A DNA stretch of 64,000 nt from Synechococcales cyanobacterium CNB. GTDB taxonomy: Bacteria > Planctomycetota > Phycisphaerae > Phycisphaerales > UBA1924. Location of the stretch: assembly GCA_030263455.1 (NCBI GenBank), contig SZOZ01000007.1, forward strand, positions 1-64,000. Direction: 5' to 3'. Numbering within the stretch: the first letter of the stretch is position 1; each line of letters starts with the position of its first letter. Below are positions 7,607 to 16,571 of the stretch, in pieces. The notes under the pieces were generated by a model that saw only the letters and a program-made list of their open reading frames with translations, was not told the DNA's origin and did no database searches. The position numbers and the translations under genes are program-made.

Positions 7607-8464
7607 TCACCCTCCCAGCGCGGCGCGCCAGCGTTCGAGGTCGGCGTGCCTCGTCAGGTCGTACTGCAACGGCGTGATCGTGATCTTGTGGTCGAACAAG
7701 CCATGGACATCGGTGCCGGGATCGGTGGCGTGAAAGTCCAGCCCGTGACCCGACGCCCAGTAGTAGACCCCGCCCGAGGGGCTGACGCGGCGTTCGTAGG
7801 CATCGACGAGGCCGTGCGTGTTCATCGGGCAGACGACGACGGGGAGCGGTCGATCGCGGACGGGATTGTCGAGTTCGATAGGGGGGATGTTGACGTTGAG
7901 GCACTCGTGCCGGCGCAGGGGAGCGGCGGCCAGAACCTGCTCGACGACACGCCTCGCATGAACCGCTGCGGTGTCGAAGTCCGGCTCGCCCGCGCGGATC
8001 ATCAGGCTCAGGGCGATGGAGGGGACGCCGAGGAACGCGCCTTCGAGCGCCGCCGCGACGGTGCCCGAGTAGATGACGTTCACGCCGCAGTTCGCGCCGG
8101 AGTTGAGCCCGCTGATGACGAGGTCCGGGCGCGAGGGCCGACCGTCTTCGTCCGGGCCGAACCGCTCGGGCCAAATACTGCTGATGGCGAGCTTGACGCA
8201 GTCCGCGGGGCGGGCATCGACGGCCACGCCCCGCATCCCCTCGGCGGCCTCGACCTCGCGCACCATGATCGGCTCGTGGAAAGTGACGCCGTGGCTGGTG
8301 GCGGACTGGACGGTGAGCGGCGCGACAGGGAACACCTCGACGGGCAGACCGTCCGGCCCGTGGAGCGGGCCGCCGAGCACGCCGCGGGCGTCGGTGAGCG
8401 ATTGAAAGAGCGCGACAATGCCAGGCGCCCGGATGCCGTCGTCGTTGGTGAGAAGGATGCGCAT
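7607..8464 (-). CDS. surE: 5'/3'-nucleotidase SurE
   Basis: 285 residues, the usual SurE length. The N-terminus MRILLTNDDGIRAPG has the metal-binding Asp pair D8-D9, and the SGLNSGANCG motif supplies the conserved Asn. SurE dephosphorylates nucleoside 5'/3'-monophosphates and short polyphosphate with a divalent metal in the cytoplasm, and is linked to stationary-phase survival (family knowledge). Start at ATG 8464 fits the family N-terminus exactly. No Shine-Dalgarno is present; instead TACCGT sits 8 bases before the ATG, suggesting a leaderless transcript. Confidence 0.93.
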   Translation of the reverse strand: MRILLTNDDGIRAPGIVALFQSLTDARGVLGGPLHGPDGLPVEVFPVAPLTVQSATSHGVTFHEPIMVREVEAAEGMRGVAVDARPADCVKLAISSIWPERFGPDEDGRPSRPDLVISGLNSGANCGVNVIYSGTVAAALEGAFLGVPSIALSLMIRAGEPDFDTAAVHARRVVEQVLAAAPLRRHECLNVNIPPIELDNPVRDRPLPVVVCPMNTHGLVDAYERRVSPSGGVYYWASGHGLDFHATDPGTDVHGLFDHKITITPLQYDLTRHADLERWRAALGG

Positions 8465-8472
8465 GGGAAGAG

Positions 8473-8478
8473 ACGGTA
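8473..8478 (-). promoter_or_regulatory. Putative leaderless -10 element of surE
   Basis: TACCGT on the minus strand, followed by CTCTTCCC and then the surE ATG. The TAnnnT-N8-ATG spacing would place transcription initiation at or next to the start codon. Confidence 0.4.
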
Positions 8479-8572
8479 GGGAGCGCGGCACGCCCGGCGA
8501 GGAGGCCCAGCCGGACGGAGAACCGCGCCGGCGTCCGCGCTCGGCGCGGTACACTGCCGGGCGGAGTCTCGC

Positions 8573-8962
8573 ATGACCCGCAACCCCTACGACTTCTTTC
8601 GCGGACGGGAGCTGACGCTCAACGACCATCTCGCCATCGACCGCACCGTCCTCTCGAACGAGCGGACGCTGCTCGCTTACGGGCGCACGGCTCTGGCCAT
8701 GCTCATCATCGGCGGCTCGTGCATCAAGTTCTTCGATTCCGTGTGGATGCAGGCGCTCGGCGTCCCCTTCGTCGCCGGGGGGGTCGTGGTGATGGGCTGG
8801 GGCTGGCGGCGCTACGAACGCACACGTCGCTTCCTCGCGGCCGCGCTCCAGCACCAGACCGGCTCGCCCGAGCATCCGCTGAAGGAGAAGGCCAGCAGAA
8901 GCAGCCCCGCGCCGGCGGACCAGGCTACACCGGCCAGATCAGAAGAATCATCGGCGCACTGA
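8573..8962 (+). CDS. DUF202 family inner-membrane protein
   Basis: 129 residues. The N-terminal RxxLxxNDHLAIDRTVLSNERTLLAY-type block is the hallmark of DUF202/YidH proteins. Two transmembrane helices follow (about 42-60 and 65-85) and then a polar tail. Molecular role of the family is unsettled. A GGAG lies 9 bases before the ATG, and TACACT at 8550-8555 could be its -10. Its 3' end overlaps the convergent SLC13 gene by 38 bases. Confidence 0.8.
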   Translation: MTRNPYDFFRGRELTLNDHLAIDRTVLSNERTLLAYGRTALAMLIIGGSCIKFFDSVWMQALGVPFVAGGVVVMGWGWRRYERTRRFLAAALQHQTGSPEHPLKEKASRSSPAPADQATPARSEESSAH

Positions 8963-10700
8963 CAGCGAGCACGATCACGGAAACCGGCAGCCCGAGCCGC
9001 CAGTAATCGCCGAAGCGGTACCCGCCCGGCCCCATCACGAGCGTGTTGGACTGGTGCCCGATCGGCGTGAGGAACGCGCTCGACGCCGCCACCGCGACAC
9101 CCATCAGAAACGGATCGACCGACGACCCCATGCCCTCGGCCAGTCGGACCGCGATCGGCGCCATCAGCACGGCCGCCGCCGCGTTGTTGATCACGTTCGA
9201 GAGCAGCATCGTCACGACCATCAGCCCCAGCAGCATCCCCCACGCCGGGAGCGACGACGACGCCCCGAGCAGCCCCGCGGCGATGCGACCCGCCGCTCCC
9301 GTCGTCTGCATCGCCTCTCCGACGGGGATCATCGCGCCGAGGAGAACGATGACGGGCCAGTCGATGGCCTCGTAGGCCTCACGAAGCGAGAGCAGGCGAG
9401 CGAGCAGCATGGCGCACGCGCTGGCCGCGAACGCGACCTCGACGGGAGCCAGTCCGAGCACCGTGGCCAGAACGCCCGCGGCGAAAATCGCGACGGCGAG
9501 CAGCGCCCGCCGCGGCTTTCCCACGCCGAGGTCGCGCTGCGCGAGCGGGAGCAGGCCGAGGGTCTCGAACGCCTGCTGGAGCGCGCCCTGGTTGCCCTGT
9601 AGGAGCAGCACGTCCCCGCCGCGAAGACGGATGTCGCGCAATCGGCGCCGGATGCGCCTGCCTTCGCGGGCCACGCCGAGGATGTTGATGCCGGCGCGGC
9701 GCCGCAGGTCGATCTGGGCCGCCGACCGGCCCTCGATCGTGCCTCCCGGCGTGACGATCGCCTCGACGACCGTGATCTCGCCCTTGGCGCCGAGCATCTC
9801 GGCGCGCAGTTCGCGGTCGCCGTCCAGCTCGAGGCCGAACGCACCGGTCAGAGCGGTGATCGTCTCGGCGTCCGCCTCTACGACCAGCACGTCCCCTGCC
9901 GCGATGCGCTCGCGCCGAGAGGGCATCGCCAGGCGCCGGTCGCCGTGCGCGATGCCGGCGATGACAGCGTCACCCTCCGCCGCGTCCCCGACCTCGCCGA
10001 TGGTCATGCCCTCGGCCTTCGAACCCTTCGGCACACGCAACTCGACGACATACGCGTCGACGTCGAAGAGTGCGTCAGCGGATGAAGCAGGCTCTCGCTT
10101 CGGGAGCAGCCTCCAGCCGACCAGCCCGCAGAAGACGCACCCGGCCACCGCGACCCCCGCCCCGACCGGCGTAAACGAGAACATGTCGTAGGGCGAATCC
10201 GCGACCTCGGCCCGATAGGCGGCGATGATGATGTTCGGCGGCGTGCCGATCAGCGTCACCATGCCCCCGAGGAGCGAGCCGAAGGCGATCGGCATGAGCA
10301 CGAACGAGGGCGATCGACCGCCGGCACGCGCCATCTGCACGGCAACGGGCATGATGATCGCCAGCGCGCCGACGTTGTTCATGAACCCCGAGCAGACGGC
10401 CGTGATGAGCGTGAGCGTGAGCGCCTGGCCCGTCGCACCCTCGCCCGCGATCCGCATCGCACGTCCCAGGACGTTGACCGCTCCCGAGTTGCGCAGGCCG
10501 CGCGAAACCACCAGCACCGCGGCCACGGTAATGACCGCCGGATGTCCGAAGCCGGAGAACGTCCGGTCTGCCGCCACCACGCCCGCGAGCGCCAGCGCCA
10601 GCAGCGTCATCATCGCTACCAGGTCGTAGCGCCACCGGCCCCAGACGAACAGCGCCAGAACCGTCACAAGCCCGATCCCCAGGATCGCCTGATCGGACAT
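8925..10700 (-). CDS. SLC13/DASS-type anion permease with two central RCK_C (TrkA-C) domains
   Basis: 591 residues. Two halves of hydrophobic helices (about 5-200 and 405-590) flank a soluble middle (about 210-400) with two TrkA-C-like regulatory domains. Recurring GxGAxVMGxGxM-like helices and the paired SNV/TPP-type motifs (LIGTPPNIIIAAYR near 165, TPIGHQSNTLVMGPGG near 555) are the SNT-like substrate/Na sites of DASS transporters. Predicted to import a divalent anion, perhaps sulfate or dicarboxylate; the sequence cannot tell which. Sulfate would fit the many sulfotransferases in the window, but that link is only a guess. Start at ATG 10700 preferred over an upstream in-frame codon because the first helix begins at once. 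Confidence 0.85.
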   Translation of the reverse strand: MSDQAILGIGLVTVLALFVWGRWRYDLVAMMTLLALALAGVVAADRTFSGFGHPAVITVAAVLVVSRGLRNSGAVNVLGRAMRIAGEGATGQALTLTLITAVCSGFMNNVGALAIIMPVAVQMARAGGRSPSFVLMPIAFGSLLGGMVTLIGTPPNIIIAAYRAEVADSPYDMFSFTPVGAGVAVAGCVFCGLVGWRLLPKREPASSADALFDVDAYVVELRVPKGSKAEGMTIGEVGDAAEGDAVIAGIAHGDRRLAMPSRRERIAAGDVLVVEADAETITALTGAFGLELDGDRELRAEMLGAKGEITVVEAIVTPGGTIEGRSAAQIDLRRRAGINILGVAREGRRIRRRLRDIRLRGGDVLLLQGNQGALQQAFETLGLLPLAQRDLGVGKPRRALLAVAIFAAGVLATVLGLAPVEVAFAASACAMLLARLLSLREAYEAIDWPVIVLLGAMIPVGEAMQTTGAAGRIAAGLLGASSSLPAWGMLLGLMVVTMLLSNVINNAAAAVLMAPIAVRLAEGMGSSVDPFLMGVAVAASSAFLTPIGHQSNTLVMGPGGYRFGDYWRLGLPVSVIVLAVSAPMILLIWPV

Positions 10701-10778
10701 GCGTCGCCCCCGCGGCCGGTCTTGCACACACCGAACCGTGCTCCGCGCAGTCTACCGCGCGGGTGCGGAGACGGCGTG

Positions 10779-12398
10779 TCACGATCCACGAGCGGAGGTC
10801 GGGGGCAGGCCCGAGTCGCCGTCCTCGACCACGCGCCCCAGCGCGCCGGGGAGTTCGATCCCCGCCTGACGCGCCAGTTCGTGCACCGGGGGCAGCGAGC
10901 CGATGAGCCCTGAGAGGAAGTCCGCGGTGGCGCCGCGCGTGCCGCCGTTCTTCGGCTCCACGCCTCGCCCGGAATCCCAGACCGTGATCTTGTCGATCTT
11001 CAGGTTCTGCACCGCCTTGACCTGCTCGGCGACGAGTTCCGGCAGTTTCTCGATGAGGAGAAGCGTCGGCGCGACCTGCGGGTTCTGCGAACACGCGGCG
11101 ACGAGCTGGCGGTAGCCCTCCGCCTTCGCCTCCAGCACCTTGCGCACGCCCTCGGCCTCCGCGGTGTAGCGGGCGAGGATGGCGTCCGCCTCGCCGCGGG
11201 CCTCGCGGCGCTGCTTCTCGGCCTCCGCCTCGGCAGCGATCTCGATCCGCTTCTTCTCGATCTCCTGCGGCGCGAGCTCGTCCTTGGAGAGCCGCGCCAA
11301 CTCCTGCTCGCGCTCGGCGGCAAGGATGGCCTCGGCGGCCTTGGCGGCAGCGACCTCGGCACGGCGGCGCGCCTCGGCGCGAATCTCCGCCAGTTTCGCG
11401 TTGCTCTCCGCGACCTGCGCGGCGGACGTGTTCTCCCCCTCGACCGCGCGGGCCTCCGCGTCGGCGACGCGGACTCGCTGCTCCTGCTCCGCCTTCTTCT
11501 TGGCCGCGATGGTCTCGGCCTCGCGCGCCGCGGCCGCGATCTCCTGGTCCCGCTTCGCCTCGACCTCGCCCGTCACCGCCTGGGCTTCGAGAGCGGCCAC
11601 CGCGACGCGCTGCTTCTGCTCCGCGTCCTTCTGGCCCTGCTCCGCCAGTGCGTGCTCCTGCGCCACGCGCACGTTCCGCTCGCGGACGGCGGCGGCCTCG
11701 CCGATCGCGCCGGTGCGCTCCTGCTCGGCAACCTCGACCTTGGCGCGGTTGATCGCCTCCGCCGCCGCGCGCTTGCCGATCGCCACGATGTAGCCCGACT
11801 CGTCCGTGATGTCGCGGATGTTGACGTTGATGAGTTCGAGGCCGATCTTGTTGATCTCCTGGCCCACGTTCTCGTTGATGTGGTTCATGAACTTCTCGCG
11901 GTCCTTGTTGATCTCCTCGATCGTCAGGGTCGCGATCACCAGGCGCAACTGCCCCAGGATGATGTCCTGGGCCTGCTCGCGGATGGCCTGCGTTGGGAGC
12001 ATCAGCAGGCGCTCGGCGGCATTGTTCATGAGCACGGGGTCGGTGGAGATGCCGACGGTGAAGGTGGAGGGGACGTCCACGCGGATGTTGTTCAGCGAGA
12101 GCGCGCCCTGGAGGGGGATATCGATGACGATCGGTTCGAGGGAGAGGTAGGCGTAGTCCTGGATGAGCGGGATGACGAACGCGCCGCCGCCGTGGAGGCA
12201 CTTGGCGGCCCGCTGCGCACCGACCTTGCCGTAGATGACGAGGATGCGGTTTGAGGGGCAGCGCTTGTACTGCTTGACGATCATCACCGTCACGAAGAGC
12301 AGGATCATCAGCACCGCGCCGACGATCCCGAGCGCGAGCACGGGGCTGGACCCGCCTGCGGCGTTCTGCGCGAGGGTAATCATGAGCGAATCGTTCAC
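10779..12398 (-). CDS. floT: Flotillin family membrane-scaffold protein
   Basis: 539 residues from GTG 12398, with AGAAGGGA just upstream. One N-terminal transmembrane helix (about 18-42), an SPFH/PHB domain (about 50-230, with IPLQGALSLNNIRVDVPSTFTV) and a long Glu/Ala/Lys coiled coil (about 230-430) typical of FloT/YuaG. The C-terminus is Gly/Pro-rich. Flotillins organise ordered lipid domains on the inner face of the membrane and are usually co-encoded with an NfeD protein (family knowledge). That partner is the next gene upstream, 27 bases away, so the two form an operon. Confidence 0.92.
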   Translation of the reverse strand: MNDSLMITLAQNAAGGSSPVLALGIVGAVLMILLFVTVMIVKQYKRCPSNRILVIYGKVGAQRAAKCLHGGGAFVIPLIQDYAYLSLEPIVIDIPLQGALSLNNIRVDVPSTFTVGISTDPVLMNNAAERLLMLPTQAIREQAQDIILGQLRLVIATLTIEEINKDREKFMNHINENVGQEINKIGLELINVNIRDITDESGYIVAIGKRAAAEAINRAKVEVAEQERTGAIGEAAAVRERNVRVAQEHALAEQGQKDAEQKQRVAVAALEAQAVTGEVEAKRDQEIAAAAREAETIAAKKKAEQEQRVRVADAEARAVEGENTSAAQVAESNAKLAEIRAEARRRAEVAAAKAAEAILAAEREQELARLSKDELAPQEIEKKRIEIAAEAEAEKQRREARGEADAILARYTAEAEGVRKVLEAKAEGYRQLVAACSQNPQVAPTLLLIEKLPELVAEQVKAVQNLKIDKITVWDSGRGVEPKNGGTRGATADFLSGLIGSLPPVHELARQAGIELPGALGRVVEDGDSGLPPTSARGS

Positions 12399-12425
12399 GT
12401 TCCCTTCTCCCTTCGTAACGCGGCG

Positions 12426-12995
12426 TCAGTCCGACCGCGCGACCGTCAGTGTGTTGTCCTCGTTCACGCGCGTCACCCGGACGCGCGTCCCCGTCGGCAG
12501 TTCCTCCCCCTCGGTGGTGGCGTTGTAGGTGCGCTGGCGCTGGTCGAGCACGACGCGCACCTGCCCCCGCCCCGCGCCGCGCGCGGGGATGGTGAGGTAG
12601 ACGTCGCCCTCGTGTCCCAGCGCGTCCCCGATGGGGACGTTGCCGCTCGCCTCAAGGTCGTACATGCCCTTGAGCAGGACGGCGAGCAGCCAGACCATCG
12701 CCGCCCCGCCGACGGCCGCGAGCAGCAGGCTCGTCGGCATGGACCACCCGAAGCCCTTGAGCGAGGCCAGCCCCGCCCAGCCGAAGCCCATCGCGAATGC
12801 CGTCGCCGATTGGATCGACAGCACTTCGAACGCCTTGCCGGGGTCGCCGTGCGCGTCGGAGATATCCACGTCACCGAGCTCGGCCCCGCCCCCGCCGACA
12901 AGCATGAGGCCGAGCCGGAGCGCGAAGACCACCGTGCCGATGAGGGCCGGGATGGTGAACCAGACTGCGCTGCCCGTGAACAGCAGGTCGATCAT
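12426..12995 (-). CDS. NfeD-like membrane protein, flotillin partner
   Basis: 189 residues: hydrophobic segments at about 9-35, 60-85 and 85-110, then a C-terminal OB-fold (about 118-189: GHEGDVYLTIPARGAGRGQVRVVLDQR...). This is the short NfeD1b/YuaF form that lacks a protease domain and works with flotillins. AAGGGGGG precedes the ATG. It is the first gene of the nfeD-floT pair. A terminator-like hairpin at 13058-13084 separates it from the signalling operon upstream. Confidence 0.85.
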   Translation of the reverse strand: MIDLLFTGSAVWFTIPALIGTVVFALRLGLMLVGGGGAELGDVDISDAHGDPGKAFEVLSIQSATAFAMGFGWAGLASLKGFGWSMPTSLLLAAVGGAAMVWLLAVLLKGMYDLEASGNVPIGDALGHEGDVYLTIPARGAGRGQVRVVLDQRQRTYNATTEGEELPTGTRVRVTRVNEDNTLTVARSD

Positions 12996-13057
12996 GCGAC
13001 CCCCCTTGCGGACGGTCGGCCACCGAGGCCGAGATCGTTCCAGTGTAATGAAACCCG

Positions 13058-13084
13058 CCCTTCGCGATTTGATTCGGCGAAGGG
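13058..13084 (-). terminator. Terminator-like hairpin after the signalling operon
   Basis: CCCTTCGC (13058-13065) and GCGAAGGG (13077-13084), 11-base loop, 44 bases beyond the stop of the gene ending at 13128. Read on the minus strand it continues CGGGTTTCATT. Moderate support because the T-run is short and offset. Confidence 0.5.
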
Positions 13085-13127
13085 GCCTCGCGGTTTCGGG
13101 GGTTGGCGGGTTGGATGCCCGGGCGGC

Positions 13128-14312
13128 CTACGCCGCCAGGTCGATGTCGTCGTCGTCGGCTGCGCCGGGAAGGCCCCACTTGTCCTTCGGCAGGTGCCGA
13201 TGGTGGACGTGGATCACTCGGGCGAGTTGTCGGCCAAAGAGGTCAGCGATCGTGCCGAGCAGTCGAACGGCGTCGGCGTTGAAGCCGGTGCGCCGCTCGC
13301 GGAACAGGGCCACCACCGCCAGGCACTCGCCGTCCTGGCGGCAGGAGAAGCAGGCGAGAGCGTTACCGGCGATCCAGTCGGCATCGTCGCCAAGTCGCGC
13401 GTGGAGGTCGTCCTCGCTCGGCATGAGTTCGACGGCCTCGCTGCGCTCGAAGCGCGGCGCGATCACCCCCGCCAGGTGTTCGAGGAGGACTTCGGTGGAG
13501 TCGCGCGGGCAGTCGTAGTTGACGTACGCCCCCAGCGAGTAGTCGCCGCTGGTGGAGGGGAGGTAGACGGCGGCGTTGGTCGGCCCGATCTTGGCGAGGA
13601 TGAACTCGAGCACGGTGCGCAGCAGGGCCTCGAGGTCGAGTTCCTGGCGGACGAGGCTGTTGAACTCGGCGGCCTCGCCGACGTGCGTGATCTGATCGCT
13701 GAGTTCCTGGTACGCCCCGGCGAGGTCGTCGCAGAGCGAGCCGACCTGCGAGGCCATGCCCTCGCGGGCGTCGTTCAGTTCGCGGCAGACGTTGGCGAGC
13801 CGACGGAGGCGGTCGGCACGCTCCCGTGCGGCGCGGGCCCGGCGCAGCGATGAGGCGATGCGCTCGCGCAGTTCGGCCGGGCCGAGGTTGCCGACGATGA
13901 GGTCGAGCGCGCCGGCGCGCATCGCCCGCACGGCGTCGTCGATCGAGGCCGAGCCGGCCAGCATCACCGTGCCGAGCGATTCGTCGATCTCGGTCAGGGC
14001 GCGCGAGAGCTCGTACCCGGCACCGCCGGGAAGGTCGGCGGGGATGATGGCAAGGTCGAACCGGCTCGTGGATGCGGCGGCGAGCGCGTCCGCGATCGAG
14101 TCGGCCTGCTCGCACGCCGTGCTGCCGCAGGCGAGTGTCGCGGCGAGCCGCTGTCGCTCGGCGGCATCGATGGAGACGATGAGAAGTCGGGCGTTGGCGT
14201 CCGCGAGGCTGGTTTCCGCGCCCGCGCCGATGGGCGTCGTCGGGAGCCGCTGGGCGCGCCGGCCGCGCCCGCTGGCTTCCGGTCGTCCGGGCTGTTCGGG
14301 CGTCGCGCTCAC
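13128..14312 (-). CDS. Pseudo-receiver plus GAF-like signalling protein
   Basis: 394 residues. GTG start overlaps the stop of the histidine kinase gene by 4 bases (GTGA). Residues ~40-165 have receiver-domain spacing, but the active site is gone: LLIVSIDAAE in place of the acidic pair, FDLAIIPADLPGG with Pro at the phospho-Asp position, no Thr/Ser in VMLAGSAS at the expected place, and Gly for the signalling Lys. A coiled coil (about 160-230) leads to a GAF-like domain (about 235-375). The last residues are an acidic tail (DDDDIDLA). It cannot be phosphorylated in the usual way; it may bind the kinase or another ligand. Last gene of a three-gene operon. Confidence 0.7.
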   Translation of the reverse strand: MSATPEQPGRPEASGRGRRAQRLPTTPIGAGAETSLADANARLLIVSIDAAERQRLAATLACGSTACEQADSIADALAAASTSRFDLAIIPADLPGGAGYELSRALTEIDESLGTVMLAGSASIDDAVRAMRAGALDLIVGNLGPAELRERIASSLRRARAARERADRLRRLANVCRELNDAREGMASQVGSLCDDLAGAYQELSDQITHVGEAAEFNSLVRQELDLEALLRTVLEFILAKIGPTNAAVYLPSTSGDYSLGAYVNYDCPRDSTEVLLEHLAGVIAPRFERSEAVELMPSEDDLHARLGDDADWIAGNALACFSCRQDGECLAVVALFRERRTGFNADAVRLLGTIADLFGRQLARVIHVHHRHLPKDKWGLPGAADDDDIDLAA

Positions 14313-16567
14313 GCGGCCAGACTCCCTTCCCCGGATGATGCTCGCGCCAAGGGGAGGGCGATCGTGGCGGTGGTGCCGTTGCCGGCTTCGCTCTGGAGGG
14401 CGATCTCGCCGCCGTGAATCTCGACGATGCGGCGCGCCCGCGTCAACCCGAGGCCGGTCTGTCGCCCGGCGGGCTTCTCGCTGAAGAACGGGTCGAATGC
14501 GTGACGCGCAGCCTTTGCCGACATGCCTGGCCCCTGATCGACGATCCGAACCAACAGTCGGCTATCCGCGGGGTCGGTTTGAGCCAGAACCCGGATGCAG
14601 CCTCCCGGCGCGGCCTCGACGGCGTTGCAGATGATCTCGGCCATGGCACGCACGAGCAGTTCTCGGTCGGCGTCGATCTCGACCGGCGCGTCGCCAAGGT
14701 CGATCTCCGTCTCCTGCCGAACGCCCGTTCGGCGGTGCGCTTCCTCGATCGCGGCGTCGATCACGGCGCGAAGCCTGACACGCTCGATCTTCGGCGCGGG
14801 CGGCGAGGCGAGGAGGTGCAGCGCGGTGATCATGTCGCTCAGTTCCACGGCGGCCCGCACGATCGCCTCCGCAGATGCCCGGTCGGCATCGTCCTTCAGT
14901 CGGCGCGCCAGCAACTGGCTGCGCCCGCTGATGACCGTGAGCGGGTTGTTCATCTCGTGGGCCGCACCCGCGGTCACCTCGCCCAGCCGCGCGAGGGCCT
15001 CGGTCTCGGCCAGCCGGTCCCGGGCCTCGACGAGCGAACGGTTCACCTCGGCGAGCTGTTCGCTGATGCGCTGTGCCTGCTCGTGGCGCGCGGCGGCGTC
15101 GAGCGCTGCCGCCCAGCTGGCCAGCAGCGCATCGGCGGGGCCGAGTTCGCTCCCGGCGGGGGTCTCATCGGAAAGCAGCAGGCAGACCTGCGACGCGCCG
15201 GCGGCACGCTGCACGCGAAGCGCGGTGTTCGGCTGGGCGCGCAGCCCCGTCGCGTCGAGCGCGCCCGAGGGGAGCGGGGGCACGTTGCGACCGCCCGAGG
15301 CGATGGCCGCGCTGAGTTTCGAAGAGGAGTCGCGGGACACGGCTGCGGCGTGCTCGACACGCCCCTCCGGACCGAAACGAACAGCGAGCCAGGGTTCGCC
15401 TTCTTGGCGGCGCAGAAGCACGCTCCAGCGCGTCGGGCCGAGCGTGCGCGCCGCCGAGCGGGCGATCGCGCCGATGGTCTCGATCGTGCCCCGGACGGCG
15501 TCGTGGTCGGTGAGGAACGCCTCGATGCATTCGAGCGCACAGGCGGATCGCTTCGCCTGGCGGGCGCGGCGATCGGCCGCGGCGTAGAGGTCGCCGAGAC
15601 GCCGGTTGGCGTTGGCGATGGACTGCAAGAGCAGTTGCGGCGTGGGGCGCGCGTCCAGCCCGAGCACCTGGAAGCGCTGCGCCGCCGAGTCGTGCAGGTG
15701 CGTGGCGACATGGTCGATCGCGGCCGTGTCCAGGCCCGCCTCCTCGCAGACCGAGCGCGACGCAGGGGGCGGCCCGAAATCGCCCGACCAGCCGATGTGC
15801 ATCTCGCGGCACAGCGCCTTGGCGAGCGTGACGAGAGCGATCAACTCGTGCGGCGAATCGACGGGGAGCGACGAGAGCGGCTGGGCGTGCAGCCACATCA
15901 CGTCGCGCAGTTCGCCGGGCAGGCCCCAGCGCTCCGCGATGCGCCGGCCCGCCGTGTGGTGGTCGATGCCGATGACGGTGCGCTCGACGGCAGCACTGTC
16001 GCACCCGCGCTGCTGCGCGACCATCACGACACGCTGGTAGGCCTCGGGGAGGACGAGGTCGAGCGCGAGCTTGCCGACGCCGTGCAGCAGGCCGGCCGTG
16101 AAGGCCTCGTCGGCCCGCACGCCGAGCTTGCGGTAGCGGTGGGCGAAGAGTTCGGCGGCGCACGCGACGCCGAGAGCGTGCTTCCAGAAGCCCTCCCGGT
16201 CGAAGGCGGCCGAGCCTTGGGCCGGTTCCCGGCGGTGATTCCCGCGGCTGCTCATCAGGTCGTAGACGCTCACGCTCAGCACGGAGGACTGGACGGCCTC
16301 GAGACCCAGCATGATGATGGCACGCCGGACGGTGGTGACGCGGTCGCCAAGCCCGTGGGCGGCCTTGCGGCACAGACCCAGGATGCGCGCCGTCAGCGCG
16401 GGATCGGATTCAAGCAGCGTGACGATCTCGTCGAGGTCGGCGTCGTCCGCGCTGCCGACCGCCAGCAGGCGAGTCGCCACGGGCGAGAGCGTCGGCAGCG
16501 CGTCCACCTGCTGGAGCACCAGCTCGGCGTGCCGGGCGCGGGATGGATCGGTCGTCTGGTCAATCAC
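14309..16567 (-). CDS. HDOD - GAF-like - histidine kinase hybrid
   Basis: 752 residues from GTG 16567, 4 bases after the stop of the HTH-receiver gene. An HDOD domain fills about 10-260 (LPTLSPVATRLL, SDPALTARIL, AGLLHGVGKLALDL, VIGIDHHTAGRRIAERWGLP). A GAF-like region follows (about 340-490), then a coiled coil and a HisKA domain with phospho-acceptor H537 in AAHEMNNPLT. The HATPase domain has N-box ICNAVEAA, G1 DQGPGM and G2 GRQTGLGL. HDOD domains are linked to signalling and motility or cell-cycle control, and fusion to a kinase is less common. Likely partner: the HTH-receiver protein encoded just upstream. Confidence 0.85.
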   Translation of the reverse strand: MIDQTTDPSRARHAELVLQQVDALPTLSPVATRLLAVGSADDADLDEIVTLLESDPALTARILGLCRKAAHGLGDRVTTVRRAIIMLGLEAVQSSVLSVSVYDLMSSRGNHRREPAQGSAAFDREGFWKHALGVACAAELFAHRYRKLGVRADEAFTAGLLHGVGKLALDLVLPEAYQRVVMVAQQRGCDSAAVERTVIGIDHHTAGRRIAERWGLPGELRDVMWLHAQPLSSLPVDSPHELIALVTLAKALCREMHIGWSGDFGPPPASRSVCEEAGLDTAAIDHVATHLHDSAAQRFQVLGLDARPTPQLLLQSIANANRRLGDLYAAADRRARQAKRSACALECIEAFLTDHDAVRGTIETIGAIARSAARTLGPTRWSVLLRRQEGEPWLAVRFGPEGRVEHAAAVSRDSSSKLSAAIASGGRNVPPLPSGALDATGLRAQPNTALRVQRAAGASQVCLLLSDETPAGSELGPADALLASWAAALDAAARHEQAQRISEQLAEVNRSLVEARDRLAETEALARLGEVTAGAAHEMNNPLTVISGRSQLLARRLKDDADRASAEAIVRAAVELSDMITALHLLASPPAPKIERVRLRAVIDAAIEEAHRRTGVRQETEIDLGDAPVEIDADRELLVRAMAEIICNAVEAAPGGCIRVLAQTDPADSRLLVRIVDQGPGMSAKAARHAFDPFFSEKPAGRQTGLGLTRARRIVEIHGGEIALQSEAGNGTTATIALPLARASSGEGSLAA

Positions 16568-16571
16568 GGGG

